A DNA stretch of 52,389 bases from Lachnospiraceae bacterium UBA7589 (GCA_002476495.1 DLKL01000018.1:1-52389); one strand, 5' to 3'; shown: positions 33,214 to 42,406, counted from the stretch's first letter. The notes: a model not told the origin generated them from the sequence alone. Made by a program: numbers and translations.

Positions 33214-34983
33214 TTATGTCCTTTGATACATATATGGCTGTATCTGTATAGTCTTTTTTCCACCATATTGATTAATTAACGGATAGTATGCCACATCCAG
33301 CTTCACCTTGTTTGGCACACCCTTAAGTATTTTATCACATTCTTCGTCACCAAACCACATTTTTATGCATTCAATAAAAGATTTTCCGTTAAAATCAACT
33401 CCTTCAATAACATATCCTTCTTCATTCTGAAAATATATTTTTACATATTGGTTTTCCTTTCCCATAAATGAAACAGATTTTATTCCAAGATTGCTCTGAC
33501 CGAACATGGGCTTTTCGTTTCCCTTGCCAAAGGGCTCAAGGAGTTGAAGCTGTTCCACAAGCTTTAATGTAATATATGATACAGGCATTGCCGCATCAAG
33601 CCTTACCGTCGGAGTAAGCTCCCTGCTTGTCAGCTTCTGGTTGTCATTCAGTCTTTTTCTAAAATTTTCAAGATTTTCCGGCAGAAGGGAAAAGCCTGCT
33701 GCCAGCTCATGTCCTCCGTATTTTATGAGAATATCCTTAATCTGATTAAGGCTGTCTGCCATATGATATCCCTCTATGGACCTCCCCGAGCCCTTAAGAC
33801 CTCCATCGTTGCTATCTGTAATCACAAAGACCGGTTTGTAAAAGTGTTCCCTTAATCGCCCTGCAACTATACCCGCTATGCTCTCATGTAAGTCCGGCAT
33901 ATATACCACAAGAACCTTATCCTCCATATAATTGTTTTTCACCATTTCAATGGCCTGATTAACTCCCTCCTCTGTCATATCCTTTCTGTGGATATTCAAT
34001 TCCCTGAGTCTCACTGCAAGATCTAAAGCCTCACTTTTGTTCTTCGACATAAGTAATTCAAGCCCCTGCTTTGCACTTTCCAGTCTTCCGGCAGCATTAA
34101 TGCAGGGACCGATTACAAAGCCTAAATGGAAGGCTGAAAGCTTCTTGTTTTTTAACCCGCATACCTCAAGTAATGCCTGTAATCCCGTATTATCTGTATC
34201 CTCCAGAAGCTTAAGCCCTTCTTTTACATATATCCTGTTTTCTCCCTTAAGCTCCATTACATCACACACAGTAGCAATTGCTATCATTTCAATATATCTG
34301 AAAGGGTCATCCCATGGCATTTCCATATGTTTATACAATTCTCTGATAAACTTATAGGCAACTGTTGTGCCACATATATTTTTCCCCGGATACGGGCAAT
34401 CCTGACGCATTATGTCAATGACCGCATCCGCCGGTGGAAGTTTATAGAGCTTCTGGCCATTTTCATCGATGGTATATGGTACTACATGGTGATCTGTAAC
34501 AATTACCTTCATTCCAAGCTCTTTTGCCAGATTTATTGCCAAACCTGCTGATATTCCGTTATCACAGGTTATTATAGTTCCTGTATTCTCCTCATAGGCC
34601 TCTCTTATGATTGCCTCATTTATTCCATATCCGTCCTTTATTCTGTCAGGAATCCTATAAGTTACCCTGCCTCCAAGCCGGGTAAGACCATCCCACAGCA
34701 CATAATTGGACATTACACCATCCACATCATAATCGGATACAATACATATTTTTTCGCCGTTTTTTATAGCTTCTGCCATTATAGCGCAGCCCTTATCCAT
34801 GTCTGCCATAGTTTCCGGATTATATGTGTCATCCAGAGTACCGTAAAGGTATTCCCTTATACTGTCATCTCCCACTATATCCCTGTTTCTCATTACTCTT
34901 GCTACTACAGGATCAATATTATATTTTTTTCCGATTTTATTAAAATCTGCTCTTTTTCCGTAAACCGTCCATACAGATTCCAC
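33214..34983 (-). CDS. recJ: Single-stranded-DNA-specific exonuclease RecJ
   Basis: A 589-residue DHH-family 5'-3' exonuclease for recombination and repair. DHH core: SDYDVDGVMSNYVLW (motif I with the metal-binding Asp residues), VIVTDHHVVPY (DHH), GTTVAYKFI and GPCINAAGRLESA. The DHHA1 motif GGHELAAGF follows near residue 410, and a C-terminal OB-like domain closes the protein. The start is GTG 34983 with GGGAGG five bases upstream. A hairpin separates it from secDF upstream, so its own promoter may lie close by or it may be read through. Confidence 0.94.
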   Translation of the reverse strand: MESVWTVYGKRADFNKIGKKYNIDPVVARVMRNRDIVGDDSIREYLYGTLDDTYNPETMADMDKGCAIMAEAIKNGEKICIVSDYDVDGVMSNYVLWDGLTRLGGRVTYRIPDRIKDGYGINEAIIREAYEENTGTIITCDNGISAGLAINLAKELGMKVIVTDHHVVPYTIDENGQKLYKLPPADAVIDIMRQDCPYPGKNICGTTVAYKFIRELYKHMEMPWDDPFRYIEMIAIATVCDVMELKGENRIYVKEGLKLLEDTDNTGLQALLEVCGLKNKKLSAFHLGFVIGPCINAAGRLESAKQGLELLMSKNKSEALDLAVRLRELNIHRKDMTEEGVNQAIEMVKNNYMEDKVLVVYMPDLHESIAGIVAGRLREHFYKPVFVITDSNDGGLKGSGRSIEGYHMADSLNQIKDILIKYGGHELAAGFSLLPENLENFRKRLNDNQKLTSRELTPTVRLDAAMPVSYITLKLVEQLQLLEPFGKGNEKPMFGQSNLGIKSVSFMGKENQYVKIYFQNEEGYVIEGVDFNGKSFIECIKMWFGDEECDKILKGVPNKVKLDVAYYPLINQYGGKKTIQIQPYMYQRT

Positions 34984-35009
34984 GGCATCCTCCCGTTATA
35001 ATCAAATAA

Positions 35010-35037
35010 GGGGCATATCACTTTATGTGACTGCCCC
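35010..35037 (-). terminator. Hairpin between secDF and recJ
   Basis: On the minus strand GGGGCA (35037-35032) pairs with TGCCCC (35015-35010), with inner TCAC/GTGA. The tail TTATTTGATT is only partly T-rich, so it may be a partial terminator or attenuator. Confidence 0.6.
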
Positions 35038-35043
35038 CAATAA

Positions 35044-37260
35044 TTAAGCCTTCTTAGTTACTTTTTTACTATTTTTTTGTGGTGTCTTCTTACCGAACTT
35101 TGACCTTAGGAGATACCACAATGGACCTGTTATACATATAGATGAGTATGCACCACATACAATGCCTGCCATAAGTGTAAATGTAAATTCCTTAAGAGAT
35201 GACACACCCACAGCAAAGAGGACAAATACCATAACAAAGGTTGTAAGGGATGTATATATTGTTCTTGTAAAGGTCTGTGCAATACTTATATTGACAATCT
35301 CGTCCACTTCTTTTCTGTTCATTGTCTTAAGATTTTCTCTTATTCGGTCAAATATAATAATTGTAGCATTTATTGAATATCCCAATATAGTAAGCATACA
35401 TGCTATAAATGTATTACCGACAGAAAGCTTTCCTATTGCGTATATTGCAAATACTATCATAACATCATGTATCAGAGCCATAACCGCGCTGACACCAAAT
35501 TTTACGTCTGAGAACCTCACTGCAATATATATAAGCATGAGTACGGCAGAAATTATAATTGCCACTATGGCATCCTTTCTCATTTCGCCACTTATGGTAG
35601 AGCTTATGCTCTGTGCACTGATTTCCGCAACATCAAAATTTTTCTTTAATGCATCCTCAAGTCTGGCTGCATCAGTGTCGGCAAGCTCAGTAGTCTTAAA
35701 GATAACCTGGTTTGTTCCTTCAACAGTCTGTATCTGGATATCTGCTGCAGACACATTTACTGTTTCGGTAATTACAGGTACAACCTCTGTCTCTGCTCTT
35801 TCAAGAGTATATTCCTCGTTAAAAGTCACTGTTGTTGATGTTCCACCTGTAAATTCGAGACTGTAATTCAATGCCTTCCCAATTCTTGATTTGTTTACCG
35901 GCAGGAACACAAGACCGGCTATTATGGCAATGCATGAAGCAATCATGCAGAATTTTGATGCCTTTACAAAGTTTCTTACCTTTGGCGGTTTAGCTTTTCC
36001 ATAAAGCTTAGGATTCTTGATTCCCAGATTAACTGCTATATTCAGCAGGAATTTAGTTACAACCAATGCCGTAAACATTGACAGAATTATACCAAGCATC
36101 AATGTGTTGGCAAAGCCTTTAATACTTCCTGTTCCCATTGCCATAAGCACTATGGTTGCAATAAGAGTTGTAATGTTGCCATCCAGTATAGCCGACAATG
36201 CCTTGGAAAAGCCTGCCTTAACTGCATTCCGTACATTGCTGCCTGTGGCAATTTCCTCTTTTATTCTGGTAAATATAATTACATTGGCATCTACTGCCAT
36301 ACCAATTGAAAGAAGGATACCCGCTATACCCGGCAGGGTAAGTGTGATTCCCCTGATGCTTAATATAAGAAGCATCAATACAATATATGCAGCCAGAGCA
36401 AGAACCGCAATGAATCCCGGAAGGAGATATACAACTATCATAATTAAAGCTATAATAGCAAGACCTATAACACCTGCCTTAAGGCTGCTCCTGACTGCCT
36501 CCTGACCCAGCTTTGCTCCTACTATGTTATACTGTATCTGCTTAAGCTCAAGTGGAAGAGCACCTATCTTAATTGTGCTTGCAAGATTCTCCGCACTCTC
36601 TATATCCCCCATACCTGTAATAACAGCTTCTCCGTCATCTATAGCCGTATTTACGGTTGGCGCACTCTGAACCTGATTATCATATATAATATATATAGGC
36701 TTGCCTATATTGGCCTTTGTCCCTTCGGCAAACTTTTTTGCTCCCTCTTCGGTAAAGGAAAGCTGAACCACATAATCATTACTTACACCGGAATCATCTA
36801 TACCGGCTTTTGCATCCTTAACATCAGCGCCATTTACAATATATTCATATTCCTGTCCTGCCGCCCAGAGATAATAATTGGTCTGGTCCATAAATTCAAG
36901 CTTTCCGGGCTGTCCAAGATCATCAAGAATTTCATGGGCATCATACTTAGAAGTATCTACAGGAATCTCAACGGCAATTCTGTCATCTCCTTCCTGATAC
37001 ACCTCACCCTCGTTACTATAGGTATCAACTCTTCGTTGAAGCTTATCTATAGTAGCCGATATCTCATCATCTGTAGGCTTATCATTAACAATTTCATAGG
37101 TAACACTGAGCCCCCCTTGTAAATCAAGTCCGAAAGGGATACCGTTAATCTTACCTGTTTCCTTTTCGCCAATGCCAAACACATTCATGCATATTCCACC
37201 GGCCAGCAATGCTAAAAATATAAGCAATGCAAATACGGCTTTTACTCTTGCTTTTTTCAT
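35044..37260 (-). CDS. secDF: Fused SecDF protein translocase subunit
   Basis: A 738-residue RND-type membrane protein combining SecD and SecF, which uses the proton or sodium gradient to pull secreted proteins through SecYEG. The SecD half has one N-terminal helix, the large outer domain (from GLDLQGGLSVTYEI to LKQIQYNIVGAKLGQEAV) and six-helix membrane part with VDANVIIFTRIKEE; the SecF half starts near residue 450 (YSLEFTGGTSTTVTFN) and repeats the plan with YSINATIIIFDRIREN. I chose ATG 37260, with AAGGAG seven bases upstream; an open frame to 37314 overlaps scfB. It begins two bases after the scfB stop, linking it to the SCIFF genes. Confidence 0.95.
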   Translation of the reverse strand: MKKARVKAVFALLIFLALLAGGICMNVFGIGEKETGKINGIPFGLDLQGGLSVTYEIVNDKPTDDEISATIDKLQRRVDTYSNEGEVYQEGDDRIAVEIPVDTSKYDAHEILDDLGQPGKLEFMDQTNYYLWAAGQEYEYIVNGADVKDAKAGIDDSGVSNDYVVQLSFTEEGAKKFAEGTKANIGKPIYIIYDNQVQSAPTVNTAIDDGEAVITGMGDIESAENLASTIKIGALPLELKQIQYNIVGAKLGQEAVRSSLKAGVIGLAIIALIMIVVYLLPGFIAVLALAAYIVLMLLILSIRGITLTLPGIAGILLSIGMAVDANVIIFTRIKEEIATGSNVRNAVKAGFSKALSAILDGNITTLIATIVLMAMGTGSIKGFANTLMLGIILSMFTALVVTKFLLNIAVNLGIKNPKLYGKAKPPKVRNFVKASKFCMIASCIAIIAGLVFLPVNKSRIGKALNYSLEFTGGTSTTVTFNEEYTLERAETEVVPVITETVNVSAADIQIQTVEGTNQVIFKTTELADTDAARLEDALKKNFDVAEISAQSISSTISGEMRKDAIVAIIISAVLMLIYIAVRFSDVKFGVSAVMALIHDVMIVFAIYAIGKLSVGNTFIACMLTILGYSINATIIIFDRIRENLKTMNRKEVDEIVNISIAQTFTRTIYTSLTTFVMVFVLFAVGVSSLKEFTFTLMAGIVCGAYSSICITGPLWYLLRSKFGKKTPQKNSKKVTKKA

Positions 37261-37262
37261 TC

Positions 37263-38645
37263 TTACTCTCCTTCTTCTAAATCGGCCAAAGCTGCCTTTA
37301 TCATAATTGCACATTCAACACGCTTTTGCTGTAGCTTACATCCAATGTCATATGCGTCTAAGATACTTCCATGAAACTGATATGAATTTGCGGCACAGCC
37401 GCCACTGCAATAAAATCTTGCGAAGCAATCCCTGCATTTATCCTTGGCATATACATTACATAATTTAAACTCATCCACTATATCTGTTCTCTTAACACCT
37501 TCGAATACATTTCCCATGGAAAAGCCCTCAAGACCTACGAACTGATGGCAGGGATACAGCTCTCCGGCAGGTGTTACTGCAAGATACTCAGTTCCCGAAC
37601 CACAGCCTGACAGTCTTTTGTACACACAAGGACCACCATTCAGATCCATCATAAAATGGAAAAAGGTTACCGGCTTTCCGGCCTTGTGTCTGTCTATTAT
37701 ATTCCTGGCAAGCTTATCGTACTCCTTGCAGATTCTGTCTATATCTTCCTCCCTTATGGCATAATCACAGGTTTCCCCCGCAACCACCGGCTCAATAGAT
37801 ATCTCCTTAAATCCAAGATCTGCCATAAGATTAAAATCCTCAACAAAATCAAGGTTATTTCTTGTAAAGGTTCCTCTCACATAATAGCTTTTATTACCAC
37901 GTTTTGAGACGAATCTTTGAAATTTCGGAACGATGATATCATAGCTTCCTTTACCATTCCTTGTGGGTCTCATGCTGTCATTAATGCATTTTCTTCCATC
38001 CAGGCTTAAGACTACATTGGATATTTCCCTGTTACAAAAATCCATAATCTCATCATTAAGAAGAACTCCGTTAGTTGTCAGCGTAAAACGGAAATTCTTT
38101 CCCGCTTCCTTTTCCCGGCTTCTTCCGTATTCCACTATCTTCTTCACAACATCAAAGTTCATGAGTGGCTCGCCACCGAAAAAATCAACCTCAAGATTAA
38201 CTCTGTTTCCCGAATTCTCTATAAGAAAGTCAATGGCCTTCCTGCCTACCTCAAGGCTCATAAGTTCACGCTTTTGTCCATGATACTCTCCCTCATCGGC
38301 AAAGCAGTATCTGCATGCCAGATTACAGTCATGGGCAATATGCAGACATAAAGCCTTAACTACAGTTTTTCTCTTTTTAAAGTCTATTATAACATCCCTG
38401 TACACATCCTCAGTGAAAAGCTGTCCTGAATCAGCCAGCTCCTTTATATCTTCATATGCTTCACGGATATCATGTTCACTATAGATATCTTTATATTTGC
38501 TCTTTATGGCATTTATTATATCCTCAAGGCTTTTTTCCTGATACATGGGAATCATGTCATATACAAGGTCGTCTACCACATGGACAGAGCCGCTACATAC
38601 ATCAAGAGCAATGTTATATCCGTTATTTTTGTACTGATGTACCAT
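37263..38645 (-). CDS. scfB: SCIFF (ranthipeptide) radical SAM maturase
   Basis: A 460-residue radical SAM/SPASM peptide maturase. It installs thioether links between Cys residues and Thr of the SCIFF precursor encoded just upstream. The first 95 residues are a peptide-recognition domain; the radical SAM cluster is C-x3-C-x2-C at Cys107, 111 and 114 (CNLACRYC), then VDFFGGEPLMNFD and the TTNG turn. The SPASM part (about 340-430) has CGSGTEYLAVTPAGELYPC, CNVYAKDKCRDCFARFYCSGGCA, giving the auxiliary-cluster cysteines. I chose ATG 38645, with AAGGAG six bases upstream; the frame extends to 38669. The order scfA-scfB-secDF is the recognised clostridial arrangement. Confidence 0.95.
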   Translation of the reverse strand: MVHQYKNNGYNIALDVCSGSVHVVDDLVYDMIPMYQEKSLEDIINAIKSKYKDIYSEHDIREAYEDIKELADSGQLFTEDVYRDVIIDFKKRKTVVKALCLHIAHDCNLACRYCFADEGEYHGQKRELMSLEVGRKAIDFLIENSGNRVNLEVDFFGGEPLMNFDVVKKIVEYGRSREKEAGKNFRFTLTTNGVLLNDEIMDFCNREISNVVLSLDGRKCINDSMRPTRNGKGSYDIIVPKFQRFVSKRGNKSYYVRGTFTRNNLDFVEDFNLMADLGFKEISIEPVVAGETCDYAIREEDIDRICKEYDKLARNIIDRHKAGKPVTFFHFMMDLNGGPCVYKRLSGCGSGTEYLAVTPAGELYPCHQFVGLEGFSMGNVFEGVKRTDIVDEFKLCNVYAKDKCRDCFARFYCSGGCAANSYQFHGSILDAYDIGCKLQQKRVECAIMIKAALADLEEGE

Positions 38646-38671
38646 ACAACACTCCTTTTTAAAACGCAACT

Positions 38672-38702
38672 AAAGAGGACTATCCCGAAAATGGTCCCCT
38701 TT
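38672..38702 (-). promoter_or_regulatory. Intercistronic hairpin between SCIFF and its maturase
   Basis: On the minus strand AAAGGGGAC (38702-38694) pairs with GTCCTCTTT (38680-38672), one G-T pair, 13-base loop, followed by AGTTGCGTTTT. It lies between the precursor stop and the maturase ribosome binding site and could act as an attenuator or a 3' end stabiliser that gives more precursor than enzyme. Confidence 0.55.
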
Positions 38703-38742
38703 AATAAAGTCACGCCTTATGTATTAGTGATATTGAAATATA

Positions 38743-38883
38743 TTACTTATTCTCACAGCTCTGGTTTCCAACTGTACAGGATGTCTTACATGCTGACTGA
38801 CATGAAGTCTGGCACTCGCCACAGCCACCCTTAACAACTGTATTATTCAAGGTTTTGTTAGTTAAAGTTTTAATTCTTTTCAT
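38743..38883 (-). CDS. scfA: SCIFF ribosomally made peptide precursor
   Basis: A 46-residue peptide that I translated directly: MKRIKTLTNKTLNNTVVKGG leader-like part, then six cysteines at 21, 24, 28, 32, 36 and 43 with Thr/Ser/Gln/Ala between them and a short tail ending in ENK. This is the SCIFF pattern (six cysteines in forty-five residues), a nearly universal clostridial peptide. The maturase next to it is expected to make Cys-Thr thioether cross-links (sactipeptide/ranthipeptide class). The ATG has AGGAGG 8-9 bases upstream. A promoter precedes it. The biological role of mature SCIFF is not settled. Confidence 0.95.
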   Translation of the reverse strand: MKRIKTLTNKTLNNTVVKGGCGECQTSCQSACKTSCTVGNQSCENK

Positions 38884-38917
38884 GAGCTTTGCCTCCTATA
38901 TTAATCATCTTCAAAGG

Positions 38918-38945
38918 ATTATAACATACATTTTGTATAAATAAA
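38918..38945 (-). promoter_or_regulatory. Promoter ahead of scfA
   Basis: A perfect TATAAT on the minus strand (38923-38918), with TTTATT 16 bases upstream as a weak -35, about 35 bases before the SCIFF ATG. Confidence 0.5.
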
Positions 38946-38953
38946 AGTATTTT

Positions 38954-39316
38954 TTAGCTTATCATTCCACCCAGCATTCCGCCTCCCAGACATAACAGCA
39001 TTGTGCTTATCCCGTCACCGGATATGGCATCAAGGTTTTTTGTCATCATAACAGAGGCTGTAAATATTATTAATGCATAAATTCCCCCTATCATACACCC
39101 CCACAAAAACTTTTTTTGCTTCATATTTTTGCCCATTATGAGTCCCCCAACAGCCGTTGCAAAAATGTAGATAAAGGTGATTCCAAAATTGACGGTTTTC
39201 TCCTCCAGACCCAGCTTATACATCATAAATGCCAATACAAAGAGCAGGACGCCCGTAATAACATATGACACAATAAGTGCCTTGATGCTGCATATTAATC
39301 CCCGGTTTTTTACCAT
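38954..39316 (-). CDS. TIGR04086-like small membrane protein
   Basis: A 120-residue protein with four membrane helices (about residues 9-31, 42-62, 69-89, 99-119), Gly-rich in the last (LCLGGGMLGGMIS), and a K-R at the start. This matches the TIGR04086 family of small clostridial membrane proteins, which I recall as occurring near SCIFF genes; the assignment is from the pattern and the position, not a search. GGAGG lies ahead of ATG 39316. It is directly upstream of the SCIFF promoter and could be co-transcribed in part. Function unknown. Confidence 0.7.
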   Translation of the reverse strand: MVKNRGLICSIKALIVSYVITGVLLFVLAFMMYKLGLEEKTVNFGITFIYIFATAVGGLIMGKNMKQKKFLWGCMIGGIYALIIFTASVMMTKNLDAISGDGISTMLLCLGGGMLGGMIS

Positions 39317-39393
39317 GTTTTACCTCCATATATTAATATAAGCCTACATAAATATATGAAGATATTGGCAAAAATATACCTTATGTGTTATGG

Positions 39394-40572
39394 CTATGCC
39401 TGAGTCTCTATTTCTCCGGCCTTCTTCAGGGTTGCCTTTGTAATAATCGGTCCGAAAAGCTCATATATTACAACCCCACACAATACAATTGTCTGGATTC
39501 TGGCCCCATACTCCGGCAATGAAGCGGCAGCCGATGTGGCAAGACCTATTGCCACACCCTCCTGGGGAACCAGCGTTAAGCCCAGCCATTTACATACTAC
39601 CGGTGGTGCTTTTGAAATTTTAGCCCCCACAAAGGCACCTAAAGCCTTACCAATCACACGTCCTATTACATATATGAGTCCTGCCAGCCCCACAGATGTA
39701 ATAATAGTAACATCAAGAGAAGCTCCGGATATTATGAAAAACATCATATAGACCGGTGGCGTAATTCTATCGAGCGGTTCATAAATCTTAGTTCTGTATT
39801 TTGAAAGATTCACAAAAACCGTACTCAGCATCATACATGCAAGCAGTGAGGAAAATCCCACAAGATCCGATACGCCTACACACAGACATATCATCATAAT
39901 GGTTATGGCCAGACGATTTCCCCTGCCTGTATAGAATTTTACTGCCACAACCATTATAAGTCCCAAAACAATACCGAAAGCTATCCCCCCCACAATTTCA
40001 ATCAGAGGATCTACCAGAAGCTGAGCTATAGGAGCATCCCCACTGGAGCTTATCATTCTTGCTATAGCCATGGATATGCCAAAAGCCATCAGAGCTACCG
40101 CATCATCCAGTGCAACCACGGGAAGCAGCGTATTGGTAACAGGTCCCTTTGCCTTATATTGTTTGACAATCATAAGGGTAGAAGCTGCTGCTGTAGCTGA
40201 AGCTATTGCTCCCATGGCAAGAGCAAAAGTAACATCAAAGCCTGCCAGAAGCAAAATCGTATCTACTACAATAACAGCTCCTATGCCTTCAAGAATTCCT
40301 ATTACTATAGGAGCCTTACCTATTTTTTTCAAAAAGCTTATCTTAAATTCAGCTCCTATGGAAAAAGCAATACATCCCAAAGCAAGCTCGGTAATTATTC
40401 CCATGCTGCCTATAAGCTCCTGGGATATCACATTAAGACAATGAGGCCCTATTATCAAACCAATCACAAGATAACCCGTCACATTGGGGAGCTTCATTTT
40501 CTTAACCACCTTACCTGCAAGAAGGGCTGCAATAAGCATAATGGCAATATATGTTAAGGTATTTAGCTTCAT
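39394..40572 (-). CDS. CPA2-type cation/proton antiporter
   Basis: A 392-residue membrane protein with about 12 helices of the Kef/NapA-like monovalent cation/proton antiporter family. Clues: LPNVTGYLVIGLIIGPHCLN in helix region 2, ELALGCIAFSIGAEF, LPVVALDDAVALMAFGISMA (conserved Asp-Asp pair), GFSSLLACMMLST and LVPQEGVAIGLATSAA. There is no cytosolic RCK/TrkA domain at the C-terminus. Instead the gene three bases upstream encodes a PII-like protein, which may take over the regulatory role. The ion (Na+ or K+) cannot be decided. Confidence 0.9.
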   Translation of the reverse strand: MKLNTLTYIAIMLIAALLAGKVVKKMKLPNVTGYLVIGLIIGPHCLNVISQELIGSMGIITELALGCIAFSIGAEFKISFLKKIGKAPIVIGILEGIGAVIVVDTILLLAGFDVTFALAMGAIASATAAASTLMIVKQYKAKGPVTNTLLPVVALDDAVALMAFGISMAIARMISSSGDAPIAQLLVDPLIEIVGGIAFGIVLGLIMVVAVKFYTGRGNRLAITIMMICLCVGVSDLVGFSSLLACMMLSTVFVNLSKYRTKIYEPLDRITPPVYMMFFIISGASLDVTIITSVGLAGLIYVIGRVIGKALGAFVGAKISKAPPVVCKWLGLTLVPQEGVAIGLATSAAASLPEYGARIQTIVLCGVVIYELFGPIITKATLKKAGEIETQA

Positions 40573-40575
40573 GAT

Positions 40576-40914
40576 TTACTGTCCCAATCCTTCCACAAAT
40601 GATACCGGTAATCCAAACATAATACCTGTATTCGGTTCATCCAGACCACCTATAACACTTCTTATTACCCGCCTTGCCTTCTCGCTCTCCTCGTCTTCCA
40701 TGACAAACCACATGGTTTTCACTGTTTCATGGTCATCATCCGCGAGAATTGAGCGAAGCATGCCAAAGATTGGCAAATCAGTCATTTTTTCAATAACACT
40801 TGCCATGCCCACACCATCTATAATGGTGCCGCCATGAACTCCCTCCTCCGCAAGCTCCTTACAAAGTTCTGGAACAAGATCAGCTCTTTTTAAGATAACA
40901 ACAAGTAACTGCAT
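40576..40914 (-). CDS. PII-like signalling protein
   Basis: A 112-residue protein with the ferredoxin-like PII fold pattern: MQLLVVILKRADLVPELCKELAEEGVHGGTII (strand-helix-strand), a short region in place of the long T-loop (GVGMASVIEKMTDLPIFGML), then KTMWFVMEDEESEKARRVIRSVIGG and PNTGIMFGLPV. The core fits P-II superfamily proteins, but the T-loop uridylylation tyrosine is not visible, so it is PII-like rather than GlnB. It is co-transcribed with the antiporter three bases downstream and may bind a small effector and gate it. Confidence 0.7.
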   Translation of the reverse strand: MQLLVVILKRADLVPELCKELAEEGVHGGTIIDGVGMASVIEKMTDLPIFGMLRSILADDDHETVKTMWFVMEDEESEKARRVIRSVIGGLDEPNTGIMFGLPVSFVEGLGQ

Positions 40915-40980
40915 ATTTCTAATTCTCCTTTCCCGTAACCCGATATAGATTAATATTTCTTATTAATAATCTGGACATTT

Positions 40981-41628
40981 TTATATTATTTCCTTTATCC
41001 GGGTAATGTTGTTATATATTTTCTTTACATATGGTCTTATCTCGGCCTTAGGCTGTATCAGATCTATCACCATTACTGCAAATAAACCTGCCTTTCCTGC
41101 TGCTATTATTCCATTAATTGAATCCTCCACAGCTATGGCCTCATCCGGCAAAACCCCTAATTCTTCACAAGCCTTAAGATATATATCAGGTGCAGGCTTT
41201 CCGTGTTCAATCATATCACCAAAAATAAGCCTGTCAAAATATTTGTAAATATCATGCTGCTCAAGGTATCCTATAGCACGCTCCCTTACAGTAGATGTTG
41301 CCAGCCCGATTTTTATACCCTTATGCTGCAGATATTGAAGAATTTCTCTCACACCCGGTTTTAATTCTACTCCATATTGTCTTATATATGCGTCCATTCT
41401 TGCAATCATTTTTTCACGATATTCAAAATAATCGATTCCTCGTCCAACTATTTTTTCAAAAGGTTCCTTATTGGTAAACCGATTCCCCCCGGCTATTTTT
41501 TCACATGCCTGTATCATCACATCCTCAGGCACTCCCCTGGCAAAGCCCTCCTCAAGCTGGAATTTCCTATATAGCTTTTCAGTATCTGTGATTACACCAT
41601 CCATATCAAATACTACTGCCTTAAACAT
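40981..41628 (-). CDS. HAD-family hydrolase (beta-phosphoglucomutase-like)
   Basis: A 215-residue HAD superfamily phosphatase. Motif I FDMDGVITDTE has both catalytic aspartates (Asp8, Asp10); motif II is GLATST, the Lys is in MIEHGKPAPDIYLKA, and motif IV is AIAVEDSINGI. The helical cap of about 60 residues after motif I (EEGFARGVPEDVMIQ) is of the C1 type seen in beta-phosphoglucomutase and phosphoglycolate phosphatase relatives. The substrate is unknown. It follows the PP2C gene by 37 bases on the same strand. Confidence 0.9.
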   Translation of the reverse strand: MFKAVVFDMDGVITDTEKLYRKFQLEEGFARGVPEDVMIQACEKIAGGNRFTNKEPFEKIVGRGIDYFEYREKMIARMDAYIRQYGVELKPGVREILQYLQHKGIKIGLATSTVRERAIGYLEQHDIYKYFDRLIFGDMIEHGKPAPDIYLKACEELGVLPDEAIAVEDSINGIIAAGKAGLFAVMVIDLIQPKAEIRPYVKKIYNNITRIKEII

Positions 41629-41665
41629 ATGTCTACCTCACAAATCCAGTTATGTATTGTAATAA

Positions 41666-42406
41666 TTATTCCACCCATACACAGATAGCGGAATAATTAT
41701 CTGTCCCGGTCATATCAGCGCGTTCCTCTACAAGCCTTGTCATATCCTCAAGCCACGCCTCACAGCTTTTACTTTCCCGGCAGATTTCTAATATTTCAAT
41801 GTCTTCGACATATTCCCAGAAGCCATCGCTCATAAGGGCAAAGCACATAGGCCGGTTTGCCCCTGCATCCCTCTCCAATATGGGGCTTTTATCATAAGAT
41901 TTACTTGTCCAGACAGAACCCATGGCTCTAAGAAGCTTGTTCCTGTCAGGACTGTGTCTCATATCACTTTCTTTAAGCTCCCCCATATCTACCATTACCT
42001 GGACAACACTGTGATCCTTTGTTCTCTCAAATTTTTGTCCCTTATCAAAAATTCTATACAGTCTGCTGTCGCCGATATGAGCCCATTTTATCTGTTCATC
42101 AGACACCACCAAAACCACCATGGTGGTTTTCATGGTTCCCGGCATATTTCTTTTATTTTGCATATCAATAAGCCTGTTCTGGGCGCAATTAAAAGCATCG
42201 TCAAGGAAGCCCGGATAGTCTCCCTTTTCCTCAAACAGACGGGCAACCTCTTCTGCCGCCGTCATCGAAGCCACCTCACCACAATCATGTCCTCCAAGCC
42301 CGTCACAGAGAATAAAACATTCCTCAGTGTTATATACGGCATGTCTTACATAGTCTTCATTATTATCTCTTCCACCTATATGTGTTGCCAATGATGAATA
42401 TATCAT
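41666..42406 (-). CDS. PP2C-family Ser/Thr protein phosphatase (second copy)
   Basis: A 246-residue PP2C (PPM) phosphatase. Metal-binding and catalytic motifs: GRDNNEDYV near the N-terminus, LCDGLGGHDCGEVAS, WAHIGDSRLYRI, LMSDGFWEYV and the last metal ligand in GTDNYSAICV. GGGAGG lies seven bases ahead of ATG 42406. It lies just after the terminator of the large Ig-like gene, so it is outside that transcript unless there is read-through. It and the copy at 50979 bracket the kinase-Ig block and may dephosphorylate the same proteins. Confidence 0.92.
   Translation of the reverse strand: MIYSSLATHIGGRDNNEDYVRHAVYNTEECFILCDGLGGHDCGEVASMTAAEEVARLFEEKGDYPGFLDDAFNCAQNRLIDMQNKRNMPGTMKTTMVVLVVSDEQIKWAHIGDSRLYRIFDKGQKFERTKDHSVVQVMVDMGELKESDMRHSPDRNKLLRAMGSVWTSKSYDKSPILERDAGANRPMCFALMSDGFWEYVEDIEILEICRESKSCEAWLEDMTRLVEERADMTGTDNYSAICVWVE

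Noticed and set aside
35162..36505. Two long frames antisense to secDF (234 and 162 residues)
   Set aside because: They are shadows of the secDF reading frame with low-complexity Ile/Thr/Val composition; the sense frame encodes clear SecDF.
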